DNA from: an uncultured Eubacteriales bacterium
Lineage (GTDB): Bacteria > Bacillota > Clostridia > Oscillospirales > Oscillospiraceae
DNA: 17,315 nucleotides
Assembly (NCBI GenBank): GCA_900550705.1
Contig: URTG01000016.1
Coordinates: forward strand, 1-17,315
Direction of reading: 5' to 3'
Both the position numbers and the translations under genes were made by a program. The notes under the pieces are model-generated. The model had not been told where the DNA came from, searched no databases, and was given only the letters and a program-made list of their open reading frames with translations. Position 1 is the first letter of the stretch. Each line of letters begins with the position of its first letter. Shown piece by piece: positions 6,655 through 13,006 of this stretch.

Positions 6655-8070
6655 ATGAAAAAACTGTTTCGTAACGCTCTGTGTGCCGCGCTGATGGCTG
6701 CGGCGCTGAGCACCTCCGCCTTTGCGGCGGACAAGGCCCCGGCCCAGCAGGGGGATTTCTCCGTGCTGGTGAACGGGTCCTATGTGACCTTTACTGACGC
6801 GGTGCCCCAGATCCGGAACAGCCGGTCCTGCCTGCCCTTCGCCGCGGTGCTGAAGCAGCTGGGCTTCACAGATGACCACATCAGCTGGAACGGCGAGACC
6901 CGCACCCTCACCGCCGACAAGGACGGCGTCACCGTGGCGCTGACCATCGGCCAGAAGTCCATCACCGTCACCCGCAACGGCAAGACTGAGACCGTCACCG
7001 CCGATGTGGCCCCCTACATCGACGCCAAGACCGGCCGGACCTATGTGCCCCTGGGCCTGGTGGCCGACGTCCTGGGCTATCAGGTGGGCTGGGATGCCGA
7101 CGACAAGACCGTGGTGATTGACGACGTAGACGCCATTCTGGCCGCCAATACTGAGACCTATACCGTCATGGACAAGTACCTGGCCTACGGCCGCTCCTTC
7201 TCCCAGGAGAACCAGCAGGTAGACGGCAGCTACAGCGCCTACATGGTCATGGGCGGCGAGAAGAACGGCACCAAGGTCCTGATGGACGGCGACTATCAGA
7301 TGGCGCTGGCCAACAACGACGCCTTCCAGTTCAACACCACCATGGCCCTGAACATGACCGTGAAGGCCGACGGCAAGGACGTCACCGCCGACGCGCTGAA
7401 GGGCACCGACCTGAAGCTGCCCATGAACGTGGACCTGGACCTGCGGGGCAGCCTGACCGGCGGCCAGTTCTACTACCAGTCCGCCGCGCTGACCAAGCTG
7501 CTGGGGCAGGAAGGCCTGTCCAACACCTGGTTCAAGCTGGACCTGGCCTCCCTGCTGAAGCAGGCCAACGTCGGCTTTGATTACAGCGACCTGACCAAGC
7601 TGCTGGTCTCCGCCCAGACCGACGACTTCAAGACCTATCTGGCCAACACCCTCCGCACCATGCCCCTCACCGACCGGGAGAACACCGTGTCTGACGTGCT
7701 GGCCACCGTCAACGCCCTGGTGGGTGACAGCGCCTTCACCAAGTCCGGCTCCAGCTATGTGAACACCATCACCCTGGACGGCTTGAAGCTGAGCCTGACC
7801 ATCACCACCAACGGCGATAAGGTCAACGGCTACGCCCTGGAGGTCACCGGCACCGATGCCAAGACCGGCTCCGCCATGAACATCACCGCGTCCATGAAGG
7901 ACAAGAAGATGGAGGCCTCCTTCGCCGTGACCATGGGCACCGGCGACGAGGAGGTGGGCATGGCCCTGTCCATGGACGGCACCTACCAGTCCGCCAAGAC
8001 CACCCCCGTCACCACCCCGCCCGCCGGCGCATCCGTGGTGGACCTGGGTTCGCTGATTGGTCTGGCGTGA
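6655..8070 (+). CDS. Exported stalk-domain (copper amine oxidase N-terminal-like) protein
   Basis: 471 aa. Residues 1-24 form a signal peptide (MKKLFRNALC... ending SAFA). Residues about 37-155 match the copper-amine-oxidase N-terminal 'stalk' fold common in Firmicutes surface proteins: VLVNG, SCLPFAAVLKQLGF, RTYVPLGLVADVLGYQVGWDADDKTVVID. The remaining ~300 residues are Asp/Lys/Thr-rich with alternating hydrophobics, suggesting a beta-rich domain resembling LolA/LppX-type lipid-binding sheets; that comparison is only an impression. No copper-oxidase catalytic region is present, so oxidase activity should not be assumed. The start is ATG 6655 with AAGGAG eight bases upstream, preferred over the GTG at 6649. 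It is divergent from the SLH gene and convergent with another stalk gene. Confidence 0.85.
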   Translation: MKKLFRNALCAALMAAALSTSAFAADKAPAQQGDFSVLVNGSYVTFTDAVPQIRNSRSCLPFAAVLKQLGFTDDHISWNGETRTLTADKDGVTVALTIGQKSITVTRNGKTETVTADVAPYIDAKTGRTYVPLGLVADVLGYQVGWDADDKTVVIDDVDAILAANTETYTVMDKYLAYGRSFSQENQQVDGSYSAYMVMGGEKNGTKVLMDGDYQMALANNDAFQFNTTMALNMTVKADGKDVTADALKGTDLKLPMNVDLDLRGSLTGGQFYYQSAALTKLLGQEGLSNTWFKLDLASLLKQANVGFDYSDLTKLLVSAQTDDFKTYLANTLRTMPLTDRENTVSDVLATVNALVGDSAFTKSGSSYVNTITLDGLKLSLTITTNGDKVNGYALEVTGTDAKTGSAMNITASMKDKKMEASFAVTMGTGDEEVGMALSMDGTYQSAKTTPVTTPPAGASVVDLGSLIGLA

Positions 8071-8104
8071 CCTATCCCATGTGAGCAGAGCCAGTAAAAG
8101 ATAA

Positions 8105-8146
8105 AATCCCCCCTGATGTAGGACAATCCGTACATCAGGGGGGATT
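8105..8146. terminator. 16-bp perfect palindrome, probable terminator between convergent stalk genes
   Basis: 8105-8120 pairs perfectly with 8131-8146, with a ten-base loop. On the minus strand it is followed by TTATCTTTT, giving a good terminator for the minus-strand stalk gene, whose stop is 118 bases upstream. On the plus strand the tail (CATTATGAG) is less T-rich, so it may work weakly for the plus-strand gene that ends at 8070. The remaining 8147-8263 contains nothing I can identify. Confidence 0.75.
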
Positions 8147-8263
8147 CATTATGAGCAAACGATTGAGAATCAGGGATGAGCCACAGGGAAATCCAAGCGG
8201 AGCCTGGCTTGCTGGGACGGTTCCTTGGACGCTGGGATTGATTTCCTTCCAGAGCTTTTGGGG

Positions 8264-9331
8264 TTACCCCACCTTCACCCCATCCGCGCCGACCTCCACG
8301 GTCTTGCCCAGCATCTGGAAGATTTCTGCCGGGGCCCAGGTGGTGCCGGGGGCGACGATGTAGGGGGCCTTGTGGTAGTTCAGGGGGCCGGTGGCACCCA
8401 CGGCGCCGGGGATTCTGGTCACGCCGGAGACCACGCTGCGGTCGATATACAGCGTCACCTCAAAGTCGCTGTTTGCCAGGGTGACCCGGGCGCCGTCGCC
8501 GGTGTCGGGGGTGTAGGTCACGTCCAGGCCCAGCGCCTTGGCCACGGCGGCCACGGGGACCATGGCGGTGCGGCTCTCATACCTGGCGGTAAAGTCCACC
8601 GTCTTGCCGGCCAGGGTCAGGGGCAGGGCCGCGCCCTCCCGGGGCTCGGTCTTAGTGTCGGGCAGGAGCAGCAGGCGGCTGGTGCCCGTCTGGGCGGGGT
8701 AGCTCTCCAGCACCACGCCGTACCAGGCCATGACCCGGCTGCCCACCTTCACCTGGTCCAGGAACCGCTTCTGTCCGGCGTAGTCCACCACGGAGGCGTC
8801 GGCGGAGACAGTGATGTACAGCCCGCCCTTGTCCGTGGTGATGACCAGCTCGCCATTGTCCCGCTTCGTGACCGCCTCCACCTCGTGGTACATGGCGGCG
8901 GCATCATGCTCGTCCACGTTCCGCACCACCACAATGGCACTGGACTGGGGCGGGATGGACAGGGTGGCGGCGGCGGAGTGGAAGACGTACAGCTTCTCCC
9001 CCACCCTCAGCCCCTCGGGGTCGAAGGAGGTGCGGCTGGTGCTGTCCACCCACAGGGTCCCGCCGCTGAGATTCATCTGGTAGTCCCCCAGGTCGCCGCC
9101 CAGACGCAGCGCTGTCAGCTTGCCCTGGTCGTCCCGCACCAGCTCCTTCAGGGTGCCGTAGTACAAAATGTGATCCACCGCCTGGAACTCCTGGGTGGAG
9201 ACCACCGCGTCGTCTGCGGCGGGGGCGGCCGTGCCCTGGGAGCGGTCCGCCGCCAGGGCGGTCACGCTCATAGTGCACAGCATGGCCCCGCCCAGGGCCA
9301 GAGCGGTCAGGCGCTTCTTGTTCATACGCAT
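8264..9331 (-). CDS. Exported protein with C-terminal stalk domain
   Basis: 355 aa. Signal peptide at residues 1-28 (MRMNKKRLTALALGG... ALAA). The middle (about 50-235) is a beta-rich region of unknown family with a run of short strands (KLTALRLGG, YVFHSAAATL, SAIVVVRNV, GLYITVSADA, VGSRVMAWYG). Residues about 255-355 look like a copper-amine-oxidase N-terminal-like stalk domain (ESRTAMVPVAAVAKALGLDVTY... APAEIFQMLGKTVEVG), here at the C-terminus rather than the N-terminus. Start ATG 9331 has AAGGAG eight bases upstream. The upstream promoter looks like an ECF-sigma type, so the gene may belong to an envelope-stress regulon. Function unknown. Confidence 0.82.
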   Translation of the reverse strand: MRMNKKRLTALALGGAMLCTMSVTALAADRSQGTAAPAADDAVVSTQEFQAVDHILYYGTLKELVRDDQGKLTALRLGGDLGDYQMNLSGGTLWVDSTSRTSFDPEGLRVGEKLYVFHSAAATLSIPPQSSAIVVVRNVDEHDAAAMYHEVEAVTKRDNGELVITTDKGGLYITVSADASVVDYAGQKRFLDQVKVGSRVMAWYGVVLESYPAQTGTSRLLLLPDTKTEPREGAALPLTLAGKTVDFTARYESRTAMVPVAAVAKALGLDVTYTPDTGDGARVTLANSDFEVTLYIDRSVVSGVTRIPGAVGATGPLNYHKAPYIVAPGTTWAPAEIFQMLGKTVEVGADGVKVG

Positions 9332-9416
9332 AAAATCGTCTCCTTCTTAATTTTATTTTGAACCCTACGGTTTTTTCTTCCGCCCCCTGCGGGGGCTTCT
9401 CTTTGCTTCTGTCACG

Positions 9417-9445
9417 TTAGACGCAGCAGCGCAAAAAAGGTTCCC
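9417..9445 (-). promoter_or_regulatory. ECF-sigma-type promoter upstream of the 355-aa stalk gene
   Basis: On the minus strand GGGAACC (9445-9439) and CGTCTAA (9423-9417) are separated so that GGAAC and CGTC are 16 bases apart. That is the standard ECF arrangement (GGAAC, about 16, CGTC), with a T run just after the -35 box. No good sigma-A pair was seen. The leader of about 80 bases contains a small GC hairpin (GCCCCC/GGGGGC near 9382-9396). No sigma factor gene is in this window. Confidence 0.62.
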
Positions 9446-9508
9446 GCCTGTTCAAAAAAATTTTTCTCCCATGGGATTTCAGCTTGTCGAAAGGAAGGTG
9501 ACAGCGCG

Positions 9509-9640
9509 ATGCTGACATGGACGTATGACCACCAGTACACCAGCGCAAAATACCGCCGGAAGGCGGGGGCTTTCCGCTTATTTTCCGAAACACCGGCAAG
9601 CGCACGGAAGCTCTTGCATTTTTGGGGGAACCTGGTGTAA
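9509..9640 (+). CDS. Possible 43-aa small protein upstream of glnS
   Basis: An ATG at 9509 with AGGAAGG ten bases upstream opens a 43-codon frame starting MLTWTYDHQYTSAKYRRKAG and ending at a TAA that overlaps the -10 box of the glnS promoter. The product is basic and aromatic-rich. It has no recognised family and no evident promoter of its own, so chance is quite possible. Confidence 0.25.
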   Translation: MLTWTYDHQYTSAKYRRKAGAFRLFSETPASARKLLHFWGNLV

Positions 9641-9643
9641 AAT
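9614..9643 (+). promoter_or_regulatory. Promoter of glnS
   Basis: TTGCAT (9614-9619), an 18-base spacer and TAAAAT (9638-9643). The leader would be about 35 bases, too short for a T-box. Confidence 0.62.
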
Positions 9644-9685
9644 AAAAAATAGTATTCATAAGTTCACGAAACAGGAGGTCCCTCT

Positions 9686-11389
9686 ATGTCGGAAGAAACG
9701 AAAATTCCCGCCGTTGAAGGCGAAGCCACAGAGAGCCAGAACTTTATCCATCAGTTCATTCAGGCGGACATCGCCCCCGGCGGGCGGTTCGCCGGGATGC
9801 AGGTGCACACCCGTTTTCCGCCTGAGCCCAACGGCTATCTGCACATCGGCCACTGCAAGGCGCTGATCATCGACTTCGGCTCCGCCGAAAAGTTCGGCGG
9901 CATCTGCAACCTGCGGATGGCGGACACCAACCCCGCCAAGGAGGACACCGAGTTCGTCGATGCCATCCAGGAGGACATCCACTGGCTGGGCTTCGACTGG
10001 GGCGACCGCTTCTTCTACGGCAGCGATTACTTCGAGAAGACCTACGAGCTGGCGGTGGGTCTCATCAAAAAGGGCCTGGCCTATGTGTGCGAGCTCACCC
10101 CCGACCAGTTCAAGGAGTATCGGGGCGACGTGAACACCCCCGCCCGCTCCCCCTGGCGGGACCGGCCCATCGAGGAGAGCCTGGACCTGTTCCAGCGGAT
10201 GCGGAACGGCGAGTTCCCCGAGGGCAAGTATACCCTCCGGGCCAAGATCGACCTGGCCAGCGGCAACTTCAATATGCGGGACCCGGTGCTGTACCGTATC
10301 CGCTATATCGAGCACCACCGCCAGGGCACCAAGTGGTGCATCTTCCCCATGTATGACTTTGCCCACCCCATCCAGGACGCCCTGGAGGGCATCACCCACT
10401 CCCTGTGCTCCCTGGAGTACGAGAACCACCGCCCCCTGTATGACTGGGTCATCAACAACACCGACGTGCCCAGCAAGCCCCGGCAGATCGAGTTCGCCCG
10501 TCTGGGCATCGACCATACCGTGCTGAGCAAGCGCAAGCTCCGCAAGCTGGTGGAGGAGCAGTTCGTCTCCGGCTGGGACGACCCCCGGATGCCCACCCTG
10601 TGCGGCCTGCGCCGCCGGGGCTACACCCCCCGGTCCATCCGCAGCTTCTGCGAGCGGATCGGCGTGGCCAAGTCGGTGAACGTGGTGGAATACGGCTTTC
10701 TGGAGCACTGCCTGCGGGAGGACCTGAACGAGCACGCCCAGCGGGCCATGGCCGTTCTGCGCCCCATCAAGCTGACCATCACCAACTACCCCGAGGGCCA
10801 GTCTGAGACCTTCCAGGTGGAGAACAACCCCAATGACCCCGAGGCCGGCACCCGCCCCGTCACCTTCTCCAAGCACCTGTATGTAGAGGCTGACGACTTC
10901 CTCCCCGAGCCCGTACCCAAATACAAGCGCCTGTACCCCAACGGCCCGGAGTGCCGCCTGAAGGGCGCCTACCTCATCCGCTGCGTGGGCTATGAGACGG
11001 ACGAGAACGGCAATATCACCGAGATCGCCGCTGAGTACGACCCCCAGTCCAGTGGAGGCAACCCCGCCGATGGCCGCAAGGTGAAGGGCGCCACCATCCA
11101 CTGGGTGGACTCCGCCACCGCCGTGGACGCGCAGGTCCGGCTGTATGACAACCTGTTCTCCGACGCCGACCCCGACGCCGGGGACAAGGACTTCCTGTCC
11201 TGCCTGAACCCCAGCTCCCTGGAGGTGCTCACCGGCTGCAAGCTGGAGGCCTCCCTGGCGCAGGCGCAGCCCGCCGACCGCTTCCAGTTCCTGCGGCTGG
11301 GCTACTTCTGCGCCGACTCCAAGGACTCCAAGCCCGGCGCGCTGGTCTTCAACCGCGCCGTCAGCCTGAAGGACGGATTTAAGAAATAA
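9686..11389 (+). CDS. glnS: Glutaminyl-tRNA synthetase (class I)
   Basis: Attaches glutamine to tRNA-Gln in the cytoplasm. The 567-aa product has the GlnRS signature PPEPNGYLHIGHCKA (HIGH at 53-56), GlnRS-type LRMADTNPAKED (GluRS has a different D/P/N context), YDFAHPIQDALEGITHSLCSLEYENHR, and the KMSKS equivalent VLSKRK (about 277-282). The C-terminal half carries the two beta-barrel anticodon-binding domains (KHLYVEADDF, GAYLIRC, IHWVDS). Length is normal for bacterial GlnRS with no YqeY-type extension. AGGAGG lies seven bases before the ATG. Many Firmicutes make Gln-tRNA only indirectly through GatCAB, so a dedicated GlnRS is informative about this lineage. It is a single-gene unit between its own promoter and terminator. 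Confidence 0.96.
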   Translation: MSEETKIPAVEGEATESQNFIHQFIQADIAPGGRFAGMQVHTRFPPEPNGYLHIGHCKALIIDFGSAEKFGGICNLRMADTNPAKEDTEFVDAIQEDIHWLGFDWGDRFFYGSDYFEKTYELAVGLIKKGLAYVCELTPDQFKEYRGDVNTPARSPWRDRPIEESLDLFQRMRNGEFPEGKYTLRAKIDLASGNFNMRDPVLYRIRYIEHHRQGTKWCIFPMYDFAHPIQDALEGITHSLCSLEYENHRPLYDWVINNTDVPSKPRQIEFARLGIDHTVLSKRKLRKLVEEQFVSGWDDPRMPTLCGLRRRGYTPRSIRSFCERIGVAKSVNVVEYGFLEHCLREDLNEHAQRAMAVLRPIKLTITNYPEGQSETFQVENNPNDPEAGTRPVTFSKHLYVEADDFLPEPVPKYKRLYPNGPECRLKGAYLIRCVGYETDENGNITEIAAEYDPQSSGGNPADGRKVKGATIHWVDSATAVDAQVRLYDNLFSDADPDAGDKDFLSCLNPSSLEVLTGCKLEASLAQAQPADRFQFLRLGYFCADSKDSKPGALVFNRAVSLKDGFKK

Positions 11390-11397
11390 TGCCTGAA

Positions 11398-11435
11398 CGG
11401 GACCGTCTCGCGTGTGTCGAGACGGCCCCGTTTTC
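11398..11435 (+). terminator. Intrinsic terminator of glnS
   Basis: Stem 11398-11410 with 11418-11430 (12 of 13 pairs, seven-base loop) followed by TTTTC and further T-rich sequence. It starts eight bases after the glnS stop. Confidence 0.9.
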
Positions 11436-11462
11436 TTGAGTTTTTAGTTATTTTTCTTGGTC

Positions 11463-11502
11463 ACGGGACTACGCCCGTAGGGGCCGCTGTCCCCAGCGGC
11501 CC
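11463..11502. repeat. Two adjacent GC hairpins, candidate dispersed intergenic repeat
   Basis: ACGGG (11463-11467) pairs with CCCGT (11474-11478); immediately after, GGGCCGCTG (11481-11489) pairs perfectly with CAGCGGCCC (11494-11502) around the loop TCCC. No T tract follows. It lies between the glnS terminator and the next promoter, where it has no obvious terminator job. Confidence 0.55.
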
Positions 11503-11533
11503 GTTTCGGCGGCGCACATACGCGCTCCCCCTC

Positions 11534-11562
11534 TTGACAAAGGGGAACGAAAACGGCATAAT
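11534..11562 (+). promoter_or_regulatory. Sigma-A promoter of the small-protein/DUF4261 operon
   Basis: TTGACA (11534-11539), a 17-base spacer, then CATAAT (11557-11562). Predicted start about 11569, only five bases before the leader hairpin at 11574. Confidence 0.8.
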
Positions 11563-11573
11563 TTAGAAGAAAT

Positions 11574-11608
11574 CCTCTGTTTCCCGCCGTTTTTCCGGGG
11601 AGCAGAGG
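11574..11608 (+). promoter_or_regulatory. Leader hairpin that buries the first Shine-Dalgarno site
   Basis: 11574-11586 (CCTCTGTTTCCCG) pairs with 11596-11608 (CGGGGAGCAGAGG) over 13 positions, two of them G-U, with a nine-base loop. The 3' arm contains AGAGG, part of AGAGGGA (11604-11610), the only ribosome binding site available to the first gene. No T tract follows, so it is not a terminator. The arrangement suggests control of translation by opening the stem. Confidence 0.65.
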
Positions 11609-11620
11609 GATCTGGATGAT

Positions 11621-11842
11621 TTGGAAGAATTCAGGGGGCCACCCTGTCATAAAAAAAGACAGTGGACACAGGAGGATGAGGCGGGCTATCCGCTCTACCA
11701 GCAGGAAACAGATCCCAGGAAGCGCACCTTTCGGGTATGGTATCTCATCGCCAACCCCCGCGGTCTGCCGAAAGAGTTTGTCCAGAAAGAGCTGGCGTTT
11801 CGGTGGAAACTGTTCCCAGAAAAGAAGGAGGAAACCAAATGA
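11621..11842 (+). CDS. Small protein of about 73 aa, start uncertain, coupled to the next gene
   Basis: I do not recognise this family. The conserved-looking part is RQWTQEDEAGYPLYQQE followed by RTFRVWYLIANPRGLPKEF and a basic end (KKEETK): soluble, charged, no signal peptide. Its stop overlaps the next gene's ATG (ATGA, 11839-11842), typical of translational coupling. The start is doubtful: in this frame only TTG 11621 (ten bases after AGAGGGA) is available. A better placed ATG at 11616 is in another frame, which would join this one by a -1 shift at seven A's (11651-11657). An ancestral single-base change in the A run is the simpler explanation. Confidence 0.6.
   Translation: MEEFRGPPCHKKRQWTQEDEAGYPLYQQETDPRKRTFRVWYLIANPRGLPKEFVQKELAFRWKLFPEKKEETK
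11651..11657 (+). other. A7 heptamer, possible -1 frameshift site
   Basis: In the frame opened by ATG 11616 the sequence reads ATA AAA AAA G, so the seven A's sit exactly as a canonical X XXY YYZ slippery heptamer. A -1 slip moves ribosomes into the open frame that ends at 11842. A weak hairpin (GAG.CGG/CCG.CTC, about 11678-11694) lies roughly 20 bases downstream, further than is usual. Confidence 0.3.
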
Positions 11843-12717
11843 GCAATAAAACTTTCCAGCAAAACCTGAACGAGAAAAAAGGCCCCCAACCCGGTGGCCC
11901 CTATCTCATTCAGATGCTGTTCAAAGAGCCGGTAGAAATGCCGGATAAAGAAAAAATGACTGCCGTAATGGAGAAGCACATTGGATCAACAGAGTGCTTC
12001 TGTTATGATAAGAAAATGGCCGGCTTTGCCGCACAGGAGCATATTGCAGAGTTCGAGGACGGAAAATGCCCGGTGCAGCTGATGGTGATGAAATGCGACA
12101 AGTTCAAGGGCAAAGGCTTTGATGCCTTCCTGATGAGCCAGATGTGGGACTGCCAGGAGGACCGGGAGCGGATCTTCCGGGAGTGCAAATATCAGGTGGT
12201 AGCCACCGATATGCTGGCAGCGGCGCTTCCGGCGCTGGAGCGTGCCAATCTGGATGCCGACTTTTTGGAGGCTCTGGCGGAGCTGTATCCTACCTGTGAG
12301 GCGTTCTATTTCCAGAACTGCGGCAAGCTGTTTCTGGCGGAGGATGTGCGTTCCCATCAGATCGAGGGCTCGAATCGCTTCATCCGCTTTGGCGTCAATG
12401 TCCGTTTCTTCAACATCGAGGGCACCGAGGATATGCTCATCGACACGGTAGGTATGAGCACCCTGCTCCTGCCCGACCTCCAGTACCACTTCCACGGCAT
12501 GGACCCCAACTGGGTGGTAAACCACGCCTACAATGTGGCATCGTACATATTGGAGCATGATAACCCCATTCAGAATGGGGAAACCATAGACGGCGTGGCG
12601 GATGGCCAGCTGTGCCGGGAGATCCAGTGGAAGTGCCAGTATGAGGACGCCCTGATCCAGCCACCCAGAGAGGTGCTGGACATCCACATGGGAAACTATG
12701 CCTCGGGAGGACGCTGA
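11839..12717 (+). CDS. DUF4261-like protein of unknown function
   Basis: 292 aa, predicted cytoplasmic, with no signal peptide or membrane helix. I place it with the DUF4261 family from its overall pattern (GGPYLIQMLFKEP near the start, FDAFLMSQMWDC in the first half, DLQYHFHGMDPNWVVNHAYN near the end); this is from memory and not checked. The N-terminal half is rich in Met, Cys and Lys; no catalytic motif is evident. The ATG at 11839 has AAGGAGG seven bases upstream, so the upstream GTG at 11737 is not the start. It overlaps the preceding small gene by four bases and is followed without a gap by a membrane microprotein. Its codons use more A/T at third positions than glnS or the pyrophosphatase gene, which hints at acquisition. 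Confidence 0.75.
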   Translation: MSNKTFQQNLNEKKGPQPGGPYLIQMLFKEPVEMPDKEKMTAVMEKHIGSTECFCYDKKMAGFAAQEHIAEFEDGKCPVQLMVMKCDKFKGKGFDAFLMSQMWDCQEDRERIFRECKYQVVATDMLAAALPALERANLDADFLEALAELYPTCEAFYFQNCGKLFLAEDVRSHQIEGSNRFIRFGVNVRFFNIEGTEDMLIDTVGMSTLLLPDLQYHFHGMDPNWVVNHAYNVASYILEHDNPIQNGETIDGVADGQLCREIQWKCQYEDALIQPPREVLDIHMGNYASGGR

Positions 12718-12786
12718 ATGAACGGCGTTGTGCTCCTGGTGGGCGGACTGCTGCTTGTGGCAGTAATCAAGCTGATTATGGATTGA
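12718..12786 (+). CDS. 22-aa single-helix membrane microprotein
   Basis: The ATG follows directly after the DUF4261-like stop (TGAATG), with GGGAGG seven bases upstream. The product is almost entirely hydrophobic (VVLLVGGLLLVAVIKLI) and ends MD, so it should span the membrane once. The frame continues after its TGA for 23 more codons that encode another membrane helix, so this may be the first half of a two-helix protein. Spacing and ribosome binding site argue that the start is real; the family is not recognised. Confidence 0.6.
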   Translation: MNGVVLLVGGLLLVAVIKLIMD

Positions 12787-12858
12787 AATTGGATTGGCCT
12801 GCTTCTCTGTGTTGTTGCCCTGTTCCTGGTCTTTGGGGCTGGACACCATACAAAATAG
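12787..12858 (+). pseudogene. Second membrane helix beyond the in-frame TGA
   Basis: In the same frame as the microprotein and directly after its TGA, 23 codons read NWIGLLLCVVALFLVFGAG then a polar HHTK and TAG. It has no start codon or ribosome binding site of its own. With the TGA read as a sense codon (one base from TGG, TGC or CGA) the product would be a 46-aa two-helix hairpin. A nonsense mutation or sequencing error is the simplest reading; readthrough is possible. Confidence 0.5.
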
Positions 12859-12869
12859 GCCATTTTCAG

Positions 12870-12982
12870 GGATGAGCAAAACTCCGATTTGCTCATGAGA
12901 CTATACAATAAATCGTGCCATCCGAATTGCTTGAAACTATATATTGTGACTCGACTTTGCAAAACTCGCGTTTTGCTCATCC
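12870..12982. repeat. 113-bp element with 13-bp perfect terminal inverted repeats
   Basis: GGATGAGCAAAAC (12870-12882) is repeated exactly inverted at 12970-12982. Each end also folds by itself: 12872-12880 with 12888-12896 (9 of 9) and 12959-12965 with 12970-12976 (7 of 7). The AT-rich core has a further pair, ACAATA (12905-12910) with TATTGT (12942-12947). It has no coding capacity. It looks like a MITE-type insertion or a multi-stem leader of the pyrophosphatase gene; no clear target duplication is visible. Confidence 0.65.
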
Positions 12983-13006
12983 TAATAAAAAACAAAGGAG
13001 TGCATT

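Noticed and set aside
9417..9659. 80-codon minus-strand frame upstream of the ECF promoter
   Set aside because: No ribosome binding site and no conserved character; its 3' part overlaps the promoter itself.
9656..11101. 481-codon minus-strand frame opposite glnS
   Set aside because: Antisense shadow of GlnRS with repetitive Leu/Gly/Val/His content.
11737..11838. N-terminal extension of the DUF4261-like protein from GTG 11737
   Set aside because: The extension overlaps the conserved-looking upstream small gene in another frame, and ATG 11839 has a much better ribosome binding site.
12784..12830. Selenocysteine at the microprotein TGA
   Set aside because: I see no bacterial SECIS-like hairpin just after the TGA, and no selenocysteine machinery is in the window. 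Plain nonsense mutation or readthrough is more likely.
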